Source: Pseudomonas sp. Tri1 (GTDB lineage Bacteria > Pseudomonadota > Gammaproteobacteria > Pseudomonadales > Pseudomonadaceae). Taken from it: DNA of 64,000 nt. The DNA is taken from positions 3,518,001 to 3,582,000 of the forward strand of contig NZ_CP072913.1 of the NCBI RefSeq assembly GCF_017968885.1. Reading direction: 5' to 3'. Position 1 is the first letter of the stretch. Every line of letters starts with the position of its first letter. A model generated the notes under the pieces. That model was not told the origin of the DNA and ran no database searches. It was given only the letters and a program-made list of their open reading frames with translations. Below are positions 52,208 to 61,083 of the stretch, piece after piece. The translations under genes and the position numbers were made by a program.

Positions 52208-53044
52208 TCAGTCTGGAACAATTGAGCAGCGCTTGCGATAGTCCGCCGGGCTCAGGCGATAGGCGCGCTGGAACCAGCGCCCCAGGTGGCTTTGGTCGGC
52301 GAACCCGAGCATTGCCGCCACCGCCACGGCACTCTCGCCACGAGCCAGCAAACGCCGGGCCCGGGCCAGGCGCAACTGGATCAGATAGGCATGGGGCGCC
52401 AGGCCGAACGCTGCCTTGAACGCGCGGGTCAAGCGGAAACGATCCACGCCGGTCACCCGCGCCAGGTCGTCCAGTCCGACATCGTCGCTCAGGTGGCTGT
52501 GCAGGTAATCCCGGGCTTGTTGCGCGACCAGCGGCAGGCGTGGGTCGGGGTTGATCCGTGTCCGCCAGTGCAAGTGTTGGGTCAGGTTGGCAAGCAAGGC
52601 GTCCAGGGCGGTCTGGCGCACGATGCGGATCTCCTGCTCATGCAGGCTCTGGAAGGCCTTGGCCGTGGCGCTCGCCAGCCGCGCATCGTCGGTCAGGGTG
52701 GCGGCAAACCCCAGTTGGGCATTGTCCGGCGCCACGTCGAACAAGGAACGCAACTCGCGCTCCAGCCAGTGGGGCTCCAGGTACAGCGTGCGGTAGGTAA
52801 ACCCATGATCGTGGGGGGCGTTGCCGTCATGCAGCTCGCCGGGCTCAAGCAGGAACACTTTGCCCGGCGTGCTGTTGTGCTGCTGGCGGCGACAATGAAA
52901 CTGCTGAACGCCCTGCTCGGTCACGCCCACCAGGTAGGTGTCATGCCAATGGGGATCATAGGCATGCCCCTCGAAATGCGCGCGCACGGTCTCGATACCG
53001 GACGTGGCGTCCTGTTTGAAATCGATCCAGTTGCGCGCTGTCAT
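52208..53044 (-). CDS. AraC-family regulator next to LysE exporter
   Basis: A 278-residue regulator. The N-terminus is a cupin-like AraC-binding domain (HWHDTYLVGVTEQGVQQFHC... KVFLLEPGELHDGNAPHDHGFTYRTLYLEP). The C-terminus is the AraC HTH pair (DVGLDDLARVTGVDRFRLTRAFKAAFGLAPHAYLIQLRLARARRLLARG and VAVAAMLGFADQSHLGRWFQRAYRLSPADYRK). The ATG at 53044 is the family-like start; a longer frame from 53488 lies over the GlcG gene. This arrangement of AraC plus LysE is frequent in Pseudomonas. Confidence 0.88.
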   Translation of the reverse strand: MTARNWIDFKQDATSGIETVRAHFEGHAYDPHWHDTYLVGVTEQGVQQFHCRRQQHNSTPGKVFLLEPGELHDGNAPHDHGFTYRTLYLEPHWLERELRSLFDVAPDNAQLGFAATLTDDARLASATAKAFQSLHEQEIRIVRQTALDALLANLTQHLHWRTRINPDPRLPLVAQQARDYLHSHLSDDVGLDDLARVTGVDRFRLTRAFKAAFGLAPHAYLIQLRLARARRLLARGESAVAVAAMLGFADQSHLGRWFQRAYRLSPADYRKRCSIVPD

Positions 53045-53142
53045 GAGCCGTCTCGTTTTGTCTATCCGCTCGGGGCAGATTAACCGCTGTGGGCGATGAC
53101 GTCTGGAAGATTTGTGCAACCCGTTCCCACAGGTCGAGTCAA

Positions 53143-53568
53143 TCAGACATCCGATGCGATAGCCCCCTCCCAGGTCTCCACCGACAGCCGCGCCAGTTCG
53201 GCATCCTGCTCGGCCTTGACGCCGGAGACACCGATAGCGCCGATGCATTGGCCGTCGTGACGAATGGTCACGCCGCCTTCGAGCATGCCTTGCAGGTGCG
53301 GCGCGCTGAGGAAAGCGTAGCGGCCGCCGTTGATCATGTCTTCGAAGACCTTGCTGTCGCGCCGGCCCATGGCGGCGGTACGGGCTTTTTCGGTGGCGAT
53401 ATAAGTCGATAACGGCGAGGCATCGTCCAGGCGCGACAGCCCGAGGGGGTGGCCGCCGTCGTCCACCACACAGATCGACACCGCCCATTGATGCTGGTGC
53501 GCCAACTTCTTGGCCGTCTCCAGCAATTGCTCAACGTCCTGCTCAGTGAGTACCGCTTTGGTTTTCAT
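53143..53568 (-). CDS. GlcG/HbpS-family (DUF336) protein
   Basis: A 141-residue protein of the GlcG/HbpS family: VLTEQDVEQLLETAKKLAHQHQWAVSICVVDDGGHPLGLSRLDDASPLSTYIATEKARTAA and GGVTIRHDGQCIGAIGVSGVKAEQDAELARL. Members occur in many catabolic operons and may bind haem, cobalamin or the substrate; function is not settled. It follows the periplasmic binding protein by 82 bases and is the last gene of the amine-oxidation block. Confidence 0.85.
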   Translation of the reverse strand: MKTKAVLTEQDVEQLLETAKKLAHQHQWAVSICVVDDGGHPLGLSRLDDASPLSTYIATEKARTAAMGRRDSKVFEDMINGGRYAFLSAPHLQGMLEGGVTIRHDGQCIGAIGVSGVKAEQDAELARLSVETWEGAIASDV

Positions 53569-53650
53569 GGATCACTCCGTGTTATGCAACAACGAGCTCG
53601 CAAGACAGCCCACAAGACAATGCCTGCGGGCCGAAGAACACCGCCGAGGA

Positions 53651-54433
53651 TTACTCGCCGTAGATATCGAAATCAAAGTATTTCTGGCGGATCCTGTCGT
53701 AAGTGCCGTTGGCACGAATGGTCGCCAACGCCTGATTGAAGCGGCTCGCCAGCGCATCATTCTTGCGCACCGCAATGCCGATGCCCGTGCCGAAGTATTG
53801 TTCCTCGGTGAAATTGGGCCCGACAAATTCGAAATCCTTGCCCTCCGGACGCTTGAGCAGGCTTTCGTCGATCACCACCGAACTGGCCATGGTCGCGTCC
53901 AGGCGCCCGCCCAGCAGGTCGAGGAATATTTCATTCTGCGAACCATAGCGGATAACCTCGGCGCCCGCCGGAGCAAACTTCTCGGTGACGTAGCGATCGA
54001 AGTTGGTCGCCCGCTGCACGCCGATCCGCTTGCCTTTGAGCTGCGCCGGAATGTCGTTGATACCGCTGCCCTTGCGAAACACCAGGCGCGCCGGGATGCG
54101 GTAATAGCGGTTGGTGAAGTCCACCGACTTCAACCGCTCGGGGGTGATGGACATGGACGAAATCACCGCGTCGACCTTCTTCACCTTGAGTGCCGGAATC
54201 AAGCCGTCGAACTCCTGCTCCTGCCAGACGCAGCGGACCTTCATCTCGGCGCACAACGCCTGACCGATGTCGTAGTCAAAGCCGATAATGGTGTTGTCCG
54301 GGGTTTTCGAAGCGAATGGCGGGTAAGCCGCCTCGATGCCGATACGCAACGATGTTTCGGCGGCTTGCAGGCTTGTGCCGAAAGCCAGCAGCGAGACGAA
54401 GCCCAGCCTGAGGGCAATGCGTTTAACGTTCAT
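53651..54433 (-). CDS. Periplasmic amino-acid-binding protein (ABC transport, LAO/HisJ type)
   Basis: A 260-residue SBP_bac_3 protein with signal peptide (MNVKRIALRLGFVSLLAFGTSLQA). The mature domain has LRIGIEAAYPPFASKTPDNTIIGFDYDIGQALCAEMKVRCVWQEQEFDGLIPALKVKKVDAVISSMSITPERLKSVDFTNRYY, the classic lysine/arginine/ornithine- or histidine-binding fold. It ends in TYDRIRQKYFDFDIYGE. No permease or ATPase gene accompanies it here, so it must share a permease encoded elsewhere. Its place next to the FAD/2Fe-2S dehydrogenase suggests the enzyme's substrate, an amino acid or opine, is its ligand. Confidence 0.9.
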   Translation of the reverse strand: MNVKRIALRLGFVSLLAFGTSLQAAETSLRIGIEAAYPPFASKTPDNTIIGFDYDIGQALCAEMKVRCVWQEQEFDGLIPALKVKKVDAVISSMSITPERLKSVDFTNRYYRIPARLVFRKGSGINDIPAQLKGKRIGVQRATNFDRYVTEKFAPAGAEVIRYGSQNEIFLDLLGGRLDATMASSVVIDESLLKRPEGKDFEFVGPNFTEEQYFGTGIGIAVRKNDALASRFNQALATIRANGTYDRIRQKYFDFDIYGE

Positions 54434-54576
54434 TCATTAGCTCCAGATGCGATGTTATTGAGTTCGGACGCTCCACAGAAGTCGTCCGTTATGGCAGCAG
54501 CAATGTGAACAAGCCCGGGCGGCGACTCTGCGGTCGTCTGCCCGGTGACAGCACAACGGCGATCCGGCCGACGGCC

Positions 54577-54927
54577 TCAGACTGCCGCCGTGACAATCAG
54601 CTCCAGCAAAATATCGGGATCATCGAACGCCACCTGGGCCGTGGCCCGCGCCGGGGTCTGCGCGGCGTCGACCCAGTCGCTCCACAAGGCATTCATCGCC
54701 GCGAAATCCCGGCCCATGTCTTTCATCCAGATCTGCACGCTGAGCAGTCGGCGCTTGTCGCTGCCCGAAACGGCCAGCAACTCATCGACCCGTTGCAGCA
54801 CCTGACGGGTCTGGCCCTGGATGTCCTGACTGCAATCGGCGGCGACGATGCCGCTGAGCCAGGCCACGCCGTTGTGCACGACACTGCGGCTCAGGCGTGG
54901 GTTGCTTTCGATGCGTTGAATACTCAT
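54577..54927 (-). CDS. RidA-family enamine/imine deaminase
   Basis: A 116-residue RidA/YjgF family protein: SRSVVHNGVAWLSGIVAADCSQDIQGQTRQVLQRVDELLAVSGSDKRRLLSVQIWMKDMGRDFAAMNALWSDWVDAAQTPARATAQV, with the conserved Arg of the active site in the last segment. RidA proteins hydrolyse reactive imine/enamine intermediates. The start overlaps the stop of the FAD subunit gene (ATGA), so it is translationally tied to a dehydrogenase that would produce imines. Confidence 0.92.
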   Translation of the reverse strand: MSIQRIESNPRLSRSVVHNGVAWLSGIVAADCSQDIQGQTRQVLQRVDELLAVSGSDKRRLLSVQIWMKDMGRDFAAMNALWSDWVDAAQTPARATAQVAFDDPDILLELIVTAAV

Positions 54928-56297
54928 GACGGTTCCTCGATAAAGGGCTGCTCGCTAGCCAGTTGGGCGAGCGTGATGGGTTTGAGGGGCGAACGGACGC
55001 GGTAGTAGCCCACCTCGGCGGGCGACACATGGCGATGCCCGGCGATGATCTCGGTGACGCTCAGGCCACACTGACGGCCCTGGCACGGCCCCATTCCGCA
55101 GCGACTGAACGCCTTGGTCTGGTTCGGCCCCAGACAGCCGAGGTCGACGTAGCGGCGGATAGCGCCCGCGCTGACTTCTTCGCAGCGACAAACCGTGACG
55201 TCATCGGCGGGAATGCGGTTCTGAACCGGCGGGCGATACAGGGCGTCGATCAGCGGGCGTGCCGCGCGGGCCCGGCCCAGGGCTTGTTGCACAGACGCGG
55301 CTGTCGCGTGTTTGCCGGCAATCGCCAAGGCCGCCAGGCGACCTTCCAATTGCGCCACTTGCGCGCCGCCGATAGCGCCGCCGTCGCCGGCAATGAAAAT
55401 GCCCGGCACGCTGGTTTCACCCCATGGGTTGCGGCGGGCGATCCAGCACAATTGCTGTTCGCTCCACTCATGGTCCAGGCGCAACGACCAACTGATCTGG
55501 GTATTAGGCACCACACCTTGGTGCAGCAGGACCAACTCGGCAGGAATGCGCTGCTGGCGAGCGCCACGGTCGAAGCTCACGGCACTGGCCCGATCCGCGC
55601 CCTCCACCCGCAGGTTGCGGGCACCGCGAATATGTCGGACACCGGCGCGCTTCAACTCCAGCAGCAGCGCCATGCCCTTGAGCAAATCCCGCCAACCGCG
55701 CAAGGCACCGGGAACCGCACGCCAGGCACGCAGCAGATCGCTTCGATGGCTGGTGTCCACCAAGGCTTCGATGGCGATCCCGGCGCGCAGGTATTGCACC
55801 GCCAGCAGGTACAGCAACGGGCCGCAACCGGCCAGTAGCACTGGACCCGCAGGCACCAACGCTGCGCTCTTGAGCAGGATCTGCCCGGCCCCGGCGGTCA
55901 TGACGCCCGGCAAGGTCCAGCCGGGAATCGGCATCGGCCGTTCAAAGGCTCCCGTGGCGATCAACAACTGGCGCCCTTGCAAGACTTCGGCGCGTCCCTC
56001 GATCAAATAGTGCACTTGACGCTGCGGCGTGACCTGCCAGATCGCTGCGTTGGGCAGATAACGAGCGCCGCATTGCAGGAAATCTGCTGCCAGTTTCGCC
56101 CCAGCGCTGTAATCGTCACCCAGGATCGAGCGGCAGCGGGTATCGGCTTGAAGCACCTGACGATAAATCTGTCCGCCGGGACTGGCCTGTTCATCCAGCA
56201 CCACTACCGACAAGCCGTGAGTCCTGGCCTCAAGAGCGGCACTCATGCCGGCGGGCCCGGCACCAATGACGATCAGGTCGATGACGAGGTTACTCAT
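54924..56297 (-). CDS. FAD/2Fe-2S dehydrogenase alpha subunit (HcnB/opine oxidase OoxA-like)
   Basis: A 457-residue subunit. FAD-binding glycines are in DLIVIGAGPAGMSAALEART, the second nucleotide fold in GPVLLAGCGPLLYLLAVQYLRA, and a C-terminal BFD-like cluster region carries VCRCEEVSAGAIRRYVDLGC plus GMGPCQGRQCGLSV. It is the large subunit type of three-part dehydrogenases such as HcnABC, octopine/nopaline oxidase and D-hydroxyproline dehydrogenase. The ATG at 56297 overlaps the small subunit gene by 8 bases. The substrate is unknown. Confidence 0.88.
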   Translation of the reverse strand: MSNLVIDLIVIGAGPAGMSAALEARTHGLSVVVLDEQASPGGQIYRQVLQADTRCRSILGDDYSAGAKLAADFLQCGARYLPNAAIWQVTPQRQVHYLIEGRAEVLQGRQLLIATGAFERPMPIPGWTLPGVMTAGAGQILLKSAALVPAGPVLLAGCGPLLYLLAVQYLRAGIAIEALVDTSHRSDLLRAWRAVPGALRGWRDLLKGMALLLELKRAGVRHIRGARNLRVEGADRASAVSFDRGARQQRIPAELVLLHQGVVPNTQISWSLRLDHEWSEQQLCWIARRNPWGETSVPGIFIAGDGGAIGGAQVAQLEGRLAALAIAGKHATAASVQQALGRARAARPLIDALYRPPVQNRIPADDVTVCRCEEVSAGAIRRYVDLGCLGPNQTKAFSRCGMGPCQGRQCGLSVTEIIAGHRHVSPAEVGYYRVRSPLKPITLAQLASEQPFIEEPS

Positions 56298-56619
56298 CGC
56301 CACCCTCCTCGCCCTGCGCCACGCAGGCGGCTCCGCGTTGACGGCGTACGCGCATGCCTGGACGTACCGGCACCAGGCAGGCCTGGACATTGGCTTGGCC
56401 GTCCACTTCCACCAGACACTCAAAGCACACACCCATCATGCAATAGGGTGCGCCAAGCCGACCGTTGATCGCGCTTTCGCGGGTGTGGCGGATGCCGCTA
56501 CTCAACAGTGCGGCGGCCAGAGATACCGCGCCGGGCACCGTCAACGGCAGTCCTTCGAACTCGATTTGCACGGTGTCATCCCCTGGCGTCAAAGGCCGGA
56601 ACAGGCTGTCAGCCGACAT
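56290..56619 (-). CDS. 2Fe-2S ferredoxin-like small subunit (HcnA/OoxX-like)
   Basis: A 109-residue protein with a single plant-type-ferredoxin-like 2Fe-2S domain: FEGLPLTVPGAVSLAAALLSSG, then APYCMMGVCFECLVEVDGQANVQACLVPVRPGMRV with the CX4CX2C...C pattern. It is the electron-transfer subunit of the three-part dehydrogenase. Its gene overlaps both neighbours (11 bases with the beta subunit gene, 8 with the alpha subunit gene), so the three subunits are tightly coupled. Confidence 0.9.
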   Translation of the reverse strand: MSADSLFRPLTPGDDTVQIEFEGLPLTVPGAVSLAAALLSSGIRHTRESAINGRLGAPYCMMGVCFECLVEVDGQANVQACLVPVRPGMRVRRQRGAACVAQGEEGGDE

Positions 56620-57733
56620 GACGCACCTCGGTTGGCGAGTTGAATCGGTGCAGGCCGAATGGTTTTAGCATCGGGTCATCGAACTCACCGGCGATCCACG
56701 GCGCCAGGCGCAAGGCATGGGCTGCGGCCAACGTCACGCCGCTGTGGCAACTGATAATCGACAGCCCCGCCCAGGCCTGGGGGGCTTCGTAGATCGGAAA
56801 ACCATCGGCACTCATCACCCGCAGCGCACCCCAGGCCCGTACCAGTCGTACCCGGCCCAATCGCGGGAAGCACTGCACCGCACGCCGGGCGATATCGGCC
56901 ATGACCTGGCTCCCGGTGCCGTCGTCGAAGCCCACTGATTCATGGGAGTCGCCCAACTGCACCGTGCCCTCGTCGGTCTGGCGCACATAAGTGGTGGGGT
57001 AATGCAGAAAGGGCTTGAGCCGTTCGGTGACCAGGATCTGCCCACGGTTCGGCCGCACTGGCACGTCCAGCCCGACCATGGCCCCCAGGGCTCGATTGCC
57101 GAGGCCAGCGGCCAATACGACCTGACGGGCAGACCAACGCTGGTCCTTCGCCCGCAGTTCGAAACCCGTGGCGCGCGACTCGATCCCGTCAACGTGATGC
57201 CCGTTTATGAGCTTTACCCCTCGGGACTGGCAGGCGGCGTAGAGCGAGCGCAGCAGTTTGAGCGGATTGACATGGCCGTCCATGGGCGAAAAACAACCGC
57301 CAACCACCTCCGGCCCGATGCCAGGCAAACGGGCGCGCAGTTGCACGGCGTCCAACAGTTCAAAGGGGTAGTCACCCGCAAGGGCTTCGCGCAGCCAACC
57401 CAGGCGATGACTCTCCTGGGCCATTTCTGCGTCGCTCAGGCATAACTGGAAACCGCCCTGTTGGCGTAGGTGAACGTCGATGCCGGTGTCGGCCTGCAAC
57501 GCAGCGGCGAACCTTGGCCAAAGCACCACCGATTCGCGCGTCCACTGCGCATACGGGCTCATCCGGTAGCCCTTGCCCTGGACCCACAACAAGCCAAAGT
57601 TGCCCCGGGCGGCGCGGATGGCGTCATCACCTTCGTCGAGCACACTCACTTGGCGCCCGAGCAAAGCCAGCCCATAAGCAATGGACAGTCCCACCAGGCC
57701 TCCCCCTACGACGATGACATCATTTTTTTGCAT
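56609..57733 (-). CDS. FAD-dependent amino acid/opine oxidoreductase beta subunit (DadA/HcnC-like)
   Basis: A 374-residue DadA-type flavoprotein: VIVVGGGLVGLSIAYGLALLGRQVSVLDEGD (FAD fold), then GGCFSPMDGHVNPLKLLRSLY, VLAAGLGNRALGAMVGLDVPVRPNRGQILVTERL and the C-terminal AWAGLSIISCHSGVTLAAAHA. It would carry the substrate-oxidising site of the three-subunit enzyme at the membrane. It is the first gene of the minus-strand block and is divergent from a LysR gene. Relatives oxidise glycine (HcnC), octopine or D-hydroxyproline; the true substrate here is not known. Confidence 0.88.
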   Translation of the reverse strand: MQKNDVIVVGGGLVGLSIAYGLALLGRQVSVLDEGDDAIRAARGNFGLLWVQGKGYRMSPYAQWTRESVVLWPRFAAALQADTGIDVHLRQQGGFQLCLSDAEMAQESHRLGWLREALAGDYPFELLDAVQLRARLPGIGPEVVGGCFSPMDGHVNPLKLLRSLYAACQSRGVKLINGHHVDGIESRATGFELRAKDQRWSARQVVLAAGLGNRALGAMVGLDVPVRPNRGQILVTERLKPFLHYPTTYVRQTDEGTVQLGDSHESVGFDDGTGSQVMADIARRAVQCFPRLGRVRLVRAWGALRVMSADGFPIYEAPQAWAGLSIISCHSGVTLAAAHALRLAPWIAGEFDDPMLKPFGLHRFNSPTEVRHVG

Positions 57734-57841
57734 GGCTTGTTTTTCGCTGTTATCGATACCAAGTGGTCAGTCAAGCACCGATTTTATGGGCTGATTAACG
57801 GGATGCAGACGATCCTAGGGCGGTGACAGCACGTTGAAAAA

Positions 57842-57856
57842 TGCTTTATTTTGGCA
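57842..57856. promoter_or_regulatory. Possible LysR-type T-N11-A site
   Basis: TGC-TTTATTTTG-GCA is a short interrupted inverted repeat with the T-N11-A spacing, lying between the divergent oxidoreductase and LysR genes. The match is short and chance cannot be ruled out. Confidence 0.35.
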
Positions 57857-57892
57857 ACCTCATGTCTTTTTGTTATGGGTTTGATCAGCACT

Positions 57893-58798
57893 ATGAACCT
57901 TCGCCAACTGGAAGCCTTTCGCGCTGTAATCCTGGGCCAGACCGTGACCCGCGCCGCTGAAATGCTGCACATCTCGCAGCCAGCCGCGACCCGACTGATC
58001 GCCAGCCTGGAAGAGGACATCGGCTTCAGTCTGTTCGACCGGGTCAAGGGCCGGCTTCAGCCCACCGCAGAGGCCATGACGCTGTATCAGGAGGTGCAGC
58101 GTTCACTGCTGGGCGTGGAGCGCATTGCCCGCACCGCCCAGGACATCCGCAACCTCAAGCGCGGCTCGCTACACATTGCCTGCGCACCGGCCATGGGGCT
58201 GTCATTCGTGCCACGGGCAATTGCCGCATTCGTGGCCGAACACGATCAGGTCCAGATCTCACTGGTGGTGCATTCGTCTCGGGAGGTGGTGGACTTGGTG
58301 GTGGGTCAACGCTGCGACCTCGGCCTGATCGTGCTGCCCAACACGTACCCGAGCCCACGGGCCGAGAAACTACTGGCCACACGCATGCTTTGCGCCCTGC
58401 CCGCTGGCCATCGCTTACAGGACCAGACCACGATCTGCCCGGAGGACCTGCAAGGCGAACCATTCATTTCCTACCCGCAGTCCATTGCCTCACGCCAGCA
58501 CATCGACGCCATCTTCGCCGCCCATGGGGTGGACCGCGAACTGCGCCTGGAAACCCAACTCTCCCTGCCCATGTGCGCGTTCGTCGAACAAGGCTTGGGC
58601 GTGGCGCTGGTAGACGCCATCAGCGCCGTCGAATACCGCGGCAATGGCATCGTATTCCGCGCCTTCGAACCGGCGATTGAAATGGACTTCAGCATGCTGC
58701 TGCCCATCCAGGGGCCGGTCTCCAAGTTGCAAGCCAGCTTTCTGGAACATATGCAGCGGTTCATCGAAGCGCAGGTGCCATCGGCCTATCGGTTCTGA
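57893..58798 (+). CDS. LysR-family regulator, divergent from the amine dehydrogenase genes
   Basis: A 301-residue LysR regulator starting MNLRQLEAFRAVILGQTVTRAAEMLHISQPAATRLIASLEEDIGFSLFDRVKGRLQPT, with the effector domain GSLHIACAPAMGLSFVPRAIAAFV. It sits divergent from the FAD/2Fe-2S dehydrogenase operon and upstream of vanAB. The head-to-head position makes the dehydrogenase operon the more likely target. OccR/NocR-type LysR proteins control opine oxidases in Agrobacterium, which is a useful parallel. An earlier in-frame ATG at 57875 is possible. Confidence 0.88.
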   Translation: MNLRQLEAFRAVILGQTVTRAAEMLHISQPAATRLIASLEEDIGFSLFDRVKGRLQPTAEAMTLYQEVQRSLLGVERIARTAQDIRNLKRGSLHIACAPAMGLSFVPRAIAAFVAEHDQVQISLVVHSSREVVDLVVGQRCDLGLIVLPNTYPSPRAEKLLATRMLCALPAGHRLQDQTTICPEDLQGEPFISYPQSIASRQHIDAIFAAHGVDRELRLETQLSLPMCAFVEQGLGVALVDAISAVEYRGNGIVFRAFEPAIEMDFSMLLPIQGPVSKLQASFLEHMQRFIEAQVPSAYRF

Positions 58799-58817
58799 GT
58801 ACATTCCCAAGCGACAA

Positions 58818-58825
58818 TGGATCCA
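58818..58825. promoter_or_regulatory. VanR-type operator, distal copy (TGGATCCA)
   Basis: AATGGATCCACT carries the palindrome TGGATCCA found in the VanR operator ATTGGATCCAAT described from Caulobacter. It lies 74 bases upstream of a second copy in the vanA promoter. Confidence 0.6.
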
Positions 58826-58862
58826 CTGAAAACACCAATCATCGTCAAGACCATCAAAATCA

Positions 58863-58900
58863 TTGACAAGCAAATTAGTTAAGAGAGTTAATGGATCCAT
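58863..58900 (+). promoter_or_regulatory. vanAB promoter with overlapping VanR-type operator (ATGGATCCAT)
   Basis: A TTGACA (58863-58868), an 18-base spacer and GTTAAT (58887-58892) form a sigma-70-like promoter. The perfect 10-base palindrome ATGGATCCAT (58891-58900) covers the end of the -10 and the start point. It matches the known VanR operator core, so VanR bound here would block initiation until vanillate is present. Confidence 0.72.
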
Positions 58901-58932
58901 ATATAAAAACAAAACCAGCCTGGAGAACCTCC

Positions 58933-60018
58933 ATGTACCCCAAAAACACCTGGTACGTTGCCTGCACCCCCGATGAAATCGCCGACAAGCCCCTGGGCCG
59001 TCAGATCTGTGGCGAAAAAATGGTTTTTTACCGTGGGCACGAGGGCAAGGTCGCGGCCGTGGAAGACTTTTGCCCCCATCGTGGCGCCCCGCTCTCGCTG
59101 GGCTACGTCGAAAACGGCAACCTGGTGTGCGGCTATCACGGCCTGGTGATGGGGTGTGACGGCAAGACCGTGGAGATGCCGGGACAACGGGTCCGAGGCT
59201 TCCCTTGCAACAAGACCTTTGCGGTGCAGGAACGCCATGGCTTCATCTGGGTCTGGCCGGGCGACCAGGCGCAGGCCGATCCGGCGCTGATCCATCATCT
59301 GGAATGGGCCGAAAATGACGAATGGGCCTACGGTGGCGGTCTGTTCCATATCCAGTGCGATTACCGCCTGATGATCGACAACCTGATGGACCTGACCCAC
59401 GAAACCTACGTGCACGCGTCCAGCATCGGCCAGAAGGAAATCGACGAGGCGCCGCCGGTGACCACCGTCGAAGGCGACGAAGTGGTCACCGCCCGGCACA
59501 TGGAAAACATCATGGCCCCGCCGTTCTGGCGCATGGCCCTACGCGGTAACAACCTGGCCGACGATGTGCCGGTGGACCGCTGGCAGATCTGTCGCTTCAC
59601 CCCGCCCAGCCACGTACTGATCGAAGTGGGCGTGGCCCACGCTGGCAACGGCGGTTATCACGCCGCCCCGCAGTTCAAGGCGTCGAGCATCGTGGTGGAT
59701 TTCATCACGCCGGAAACCGAAACGTCCATTTGGTATTTCTGGGGTATGGCCCGGCATTTCCAGCCACAGGATCAAGCACTGACCGACAGCATTCGCGAAG
59801 GCCAGGGCAAGATTTTCAGCGAAGACCTGGAGATGCTTGAACGCCAGCAACGCAACCTGCTGGACCATCCGCAGCGCAACCTGCTCAAGCTCAACATCGA
59901 TGCCGGTGGCGTACAGTCGCGTCGGGTGCTGGAGCGCTTGATTGCACGCGAACGCGACCCGCAAGCCGGCTTGATTGCCAGCACCCGGCAGCCGCAGCAC
60001 GTGGAGCAGCGGTCATGA
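58933..60018 (+). CDS. vanA: Vanillate O-demethylase oxygenase subunit VanA
   Basis: A 361-residue Rieske non-haem iron oxygenase: the 2Fe-2S site CPHRG (Cys47, His49) and CGYHG (Cys66, His69), and the mononuclear iron region [15 protein letters not shown] (Asp and two His). It demethylates vanillate to protocatechuate and formaldehyde with VanB. The ATG at 58933 follows GGAGAACC; an earlier ATG at 58891 lies inside the operator. The next gene starts within the stop (ATGA). Confidence 0.96.
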   Translation: MYPKNTWYVACTPDEIADKPLGRQICGEKMVFYRGHEGKVAAVEDFCPHRGAPLSLGYVENGNLVCGYHGLVMGCDGKTVEMPGQRVRGFPCNKTFAVQERHGFIWVWPGDQAQADPALIHHLEWAENDEWAYGGGLFHIQCDYRLMIDNLMDLTHETYVHASSIGQKEIDEAPPVTTVEGDEVVTARHMENIMAPPFWRMALRGNNLADDVPVDRWQICRFTPPSHVLIEVGVAHAGNGGYHAAPQFKASSIVVDFITPETETSIWYFWGMARHFQPQDQALTDSIREGQGKIFSEDLEMLERQQRNLLDHPQRNLLKLNIDAGGVQSRRVLERLIARERDPQAGLIASTRQPQHVEQRS

Positions 60019-60965
60019 TCGAAGTCCAAGTCGTCGCGCGAAACAACGAAGCCCTGGATATCTGCAGCTACGAGCTGATCCGTGTCGACGGCCAACCCTT
60101 GCCGGCGTTCACTGCCGGCGCCCATATCGACGTGCACTTGCCCGATGGCCTGATCCGCCAGTACTCGTTGTGCAACCATCCCGAGGAACGACATCGTTAT
60201 CTCATTGCTGTACTCAAGGACTCGGCCTCGCGCGGCGGTTCGCGCAGTCTGCACGAACTGATCGAGCCCGGCGCACGGCTGCTCATCAGCGAACCGCGCA
60301 ACCTGTTTGCTCTCGCGCCCGAGGCCCGACGCAGCCTGTTGTTTGCCGGGGGGATCGGTATTACGCCGATCCTGTGCATGGCCGAGCACCTGGCCCAGAG
60401 CGGTGCGACGTTCGAACTGCATTACTGCGCCCGGTCCCGGGAGCGCGCCGCCTTTATCGAGCGGTTGCGCCAGTCACCTTATGCTGACCGGGTTTTCCTG
60501 CATTTCGATGAAGAGCCCGAAACGCTGCTGGACGCCGGCCGGGTGCTGGCCGCACCCAACGATGACCTGCACCTCTACGTGTGCGGCCCCGGCGGCTTCA
60601 TGCAGCATGTACTGGATACCGCCAAGGCCCAGGGCTGGCAGGAAAGCCACCTGCACCGTGAATATTTCGCCGCTGCGCCCACCGACACCAGCGCCGATGG
60701 CCGCTTCTCGGTGAAACTGGCCAGTAGCGGCCAAGTCTTCGAAGTACCCGCCGACCTTAGCGTGGTGCAGGTGCTGGAGAGCCATGGCATCGAGATTCCG
60801 ATCTCGTGCGAACAGGGCGTCTGCGGCACCTGCCTGACCCGCGTGCTGGAAGGTGTACCAGAGCATCGGGACATGTTCTTGACCGAGGCGGAACAGGCTT
60901 GCAACGACCAGTTCACACCGTGCTGTTCACGGTCGAAGACACCGTTGCTGGTGCTGGATCTCTAA
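60015..60965 (+). CDS. vanB: Vanillate O-demethylase reductase subunit VanB
   Basis: A 316-residue reductase of the phthalate dioxygenase reductase type: an FMN-binding half ([35 protein letters not shown]), an NAD-binding half ([30 protein letters not shown]), and a C-terminal plant-type 2Fe-2S domain ([16 protein letters not shown]...). It passes electrons from NADH to VanA. The ATG overlaps the vanA stop, as usual for this pair. A REP doublet follows the stop. Confidence 0.96.
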   Translation: MIEVQVVARNNEALDICSYELIRVDGQPLPAFTAGAHIDVHLPDGLIRQYSLCNHPEERHRYLIAVLKDSASRGGSRSLHELIEPGARLLISEPRNLFALAPEARRSLLFAGGIGITPILCMAEHLAQSGATFELHYCARSRERAAFIERLRQSPYADRVFLHFDEEPETLLDAGRVLAAPNDDLHLYVCGPGGFMQHVLDTAKAQGWQESHLHREYFAAAPTDTSADGRFSVKLASSGQVFEVPADLSVVQVLESHGIEIPISCEQGVCGTCLTRVLEGVPEHRDMFLTEAEQACNDQFTPCCSRSKTPLLVLDL

Positions 60966-60984
60966 CCCCCGAACAACCGAAACC

Positions 60985-61075
60985 CTGTGGGAGCGAGCTT
61001 GCTCGCGATTGCGCTGTGTCAGCCAACATTAATGCCGCTGAACCACCGCTATCGCGAGCAAGCTCGCTCCCACAG
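60985..61075. repeat. REP doublet between vanB and vanR
   Basis: CTGTGGGAGCGAGCTTGCTCGCGAT and its inverted partner ATCGCGAGCAAGCTCGCTCCCACAG enclose about 40 bases. The two arms are exact inverse copies over about 25 bases, so the element can form one long hairpin. It separates the convergent vanB and vanR genes and may serve as their terminator. Confidence 0.9.
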
Positions 61076-61083
61076 TGGAGCCT

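Noticed and set aside
54434..54576. Terminator or promoter between ridA and the binding-protein gene
   Set aside because: The 143-base gap has GC-rich inverted segments but no T-run and no clear promoter, so operon continuity stays open.
58891..58932. Upstream start for vanA at 58891
   Set aside because: This ATG is part of the ATGGATCCAT operator, and the ATG at 58933 has a proper GGAG site and the family N-terminus.
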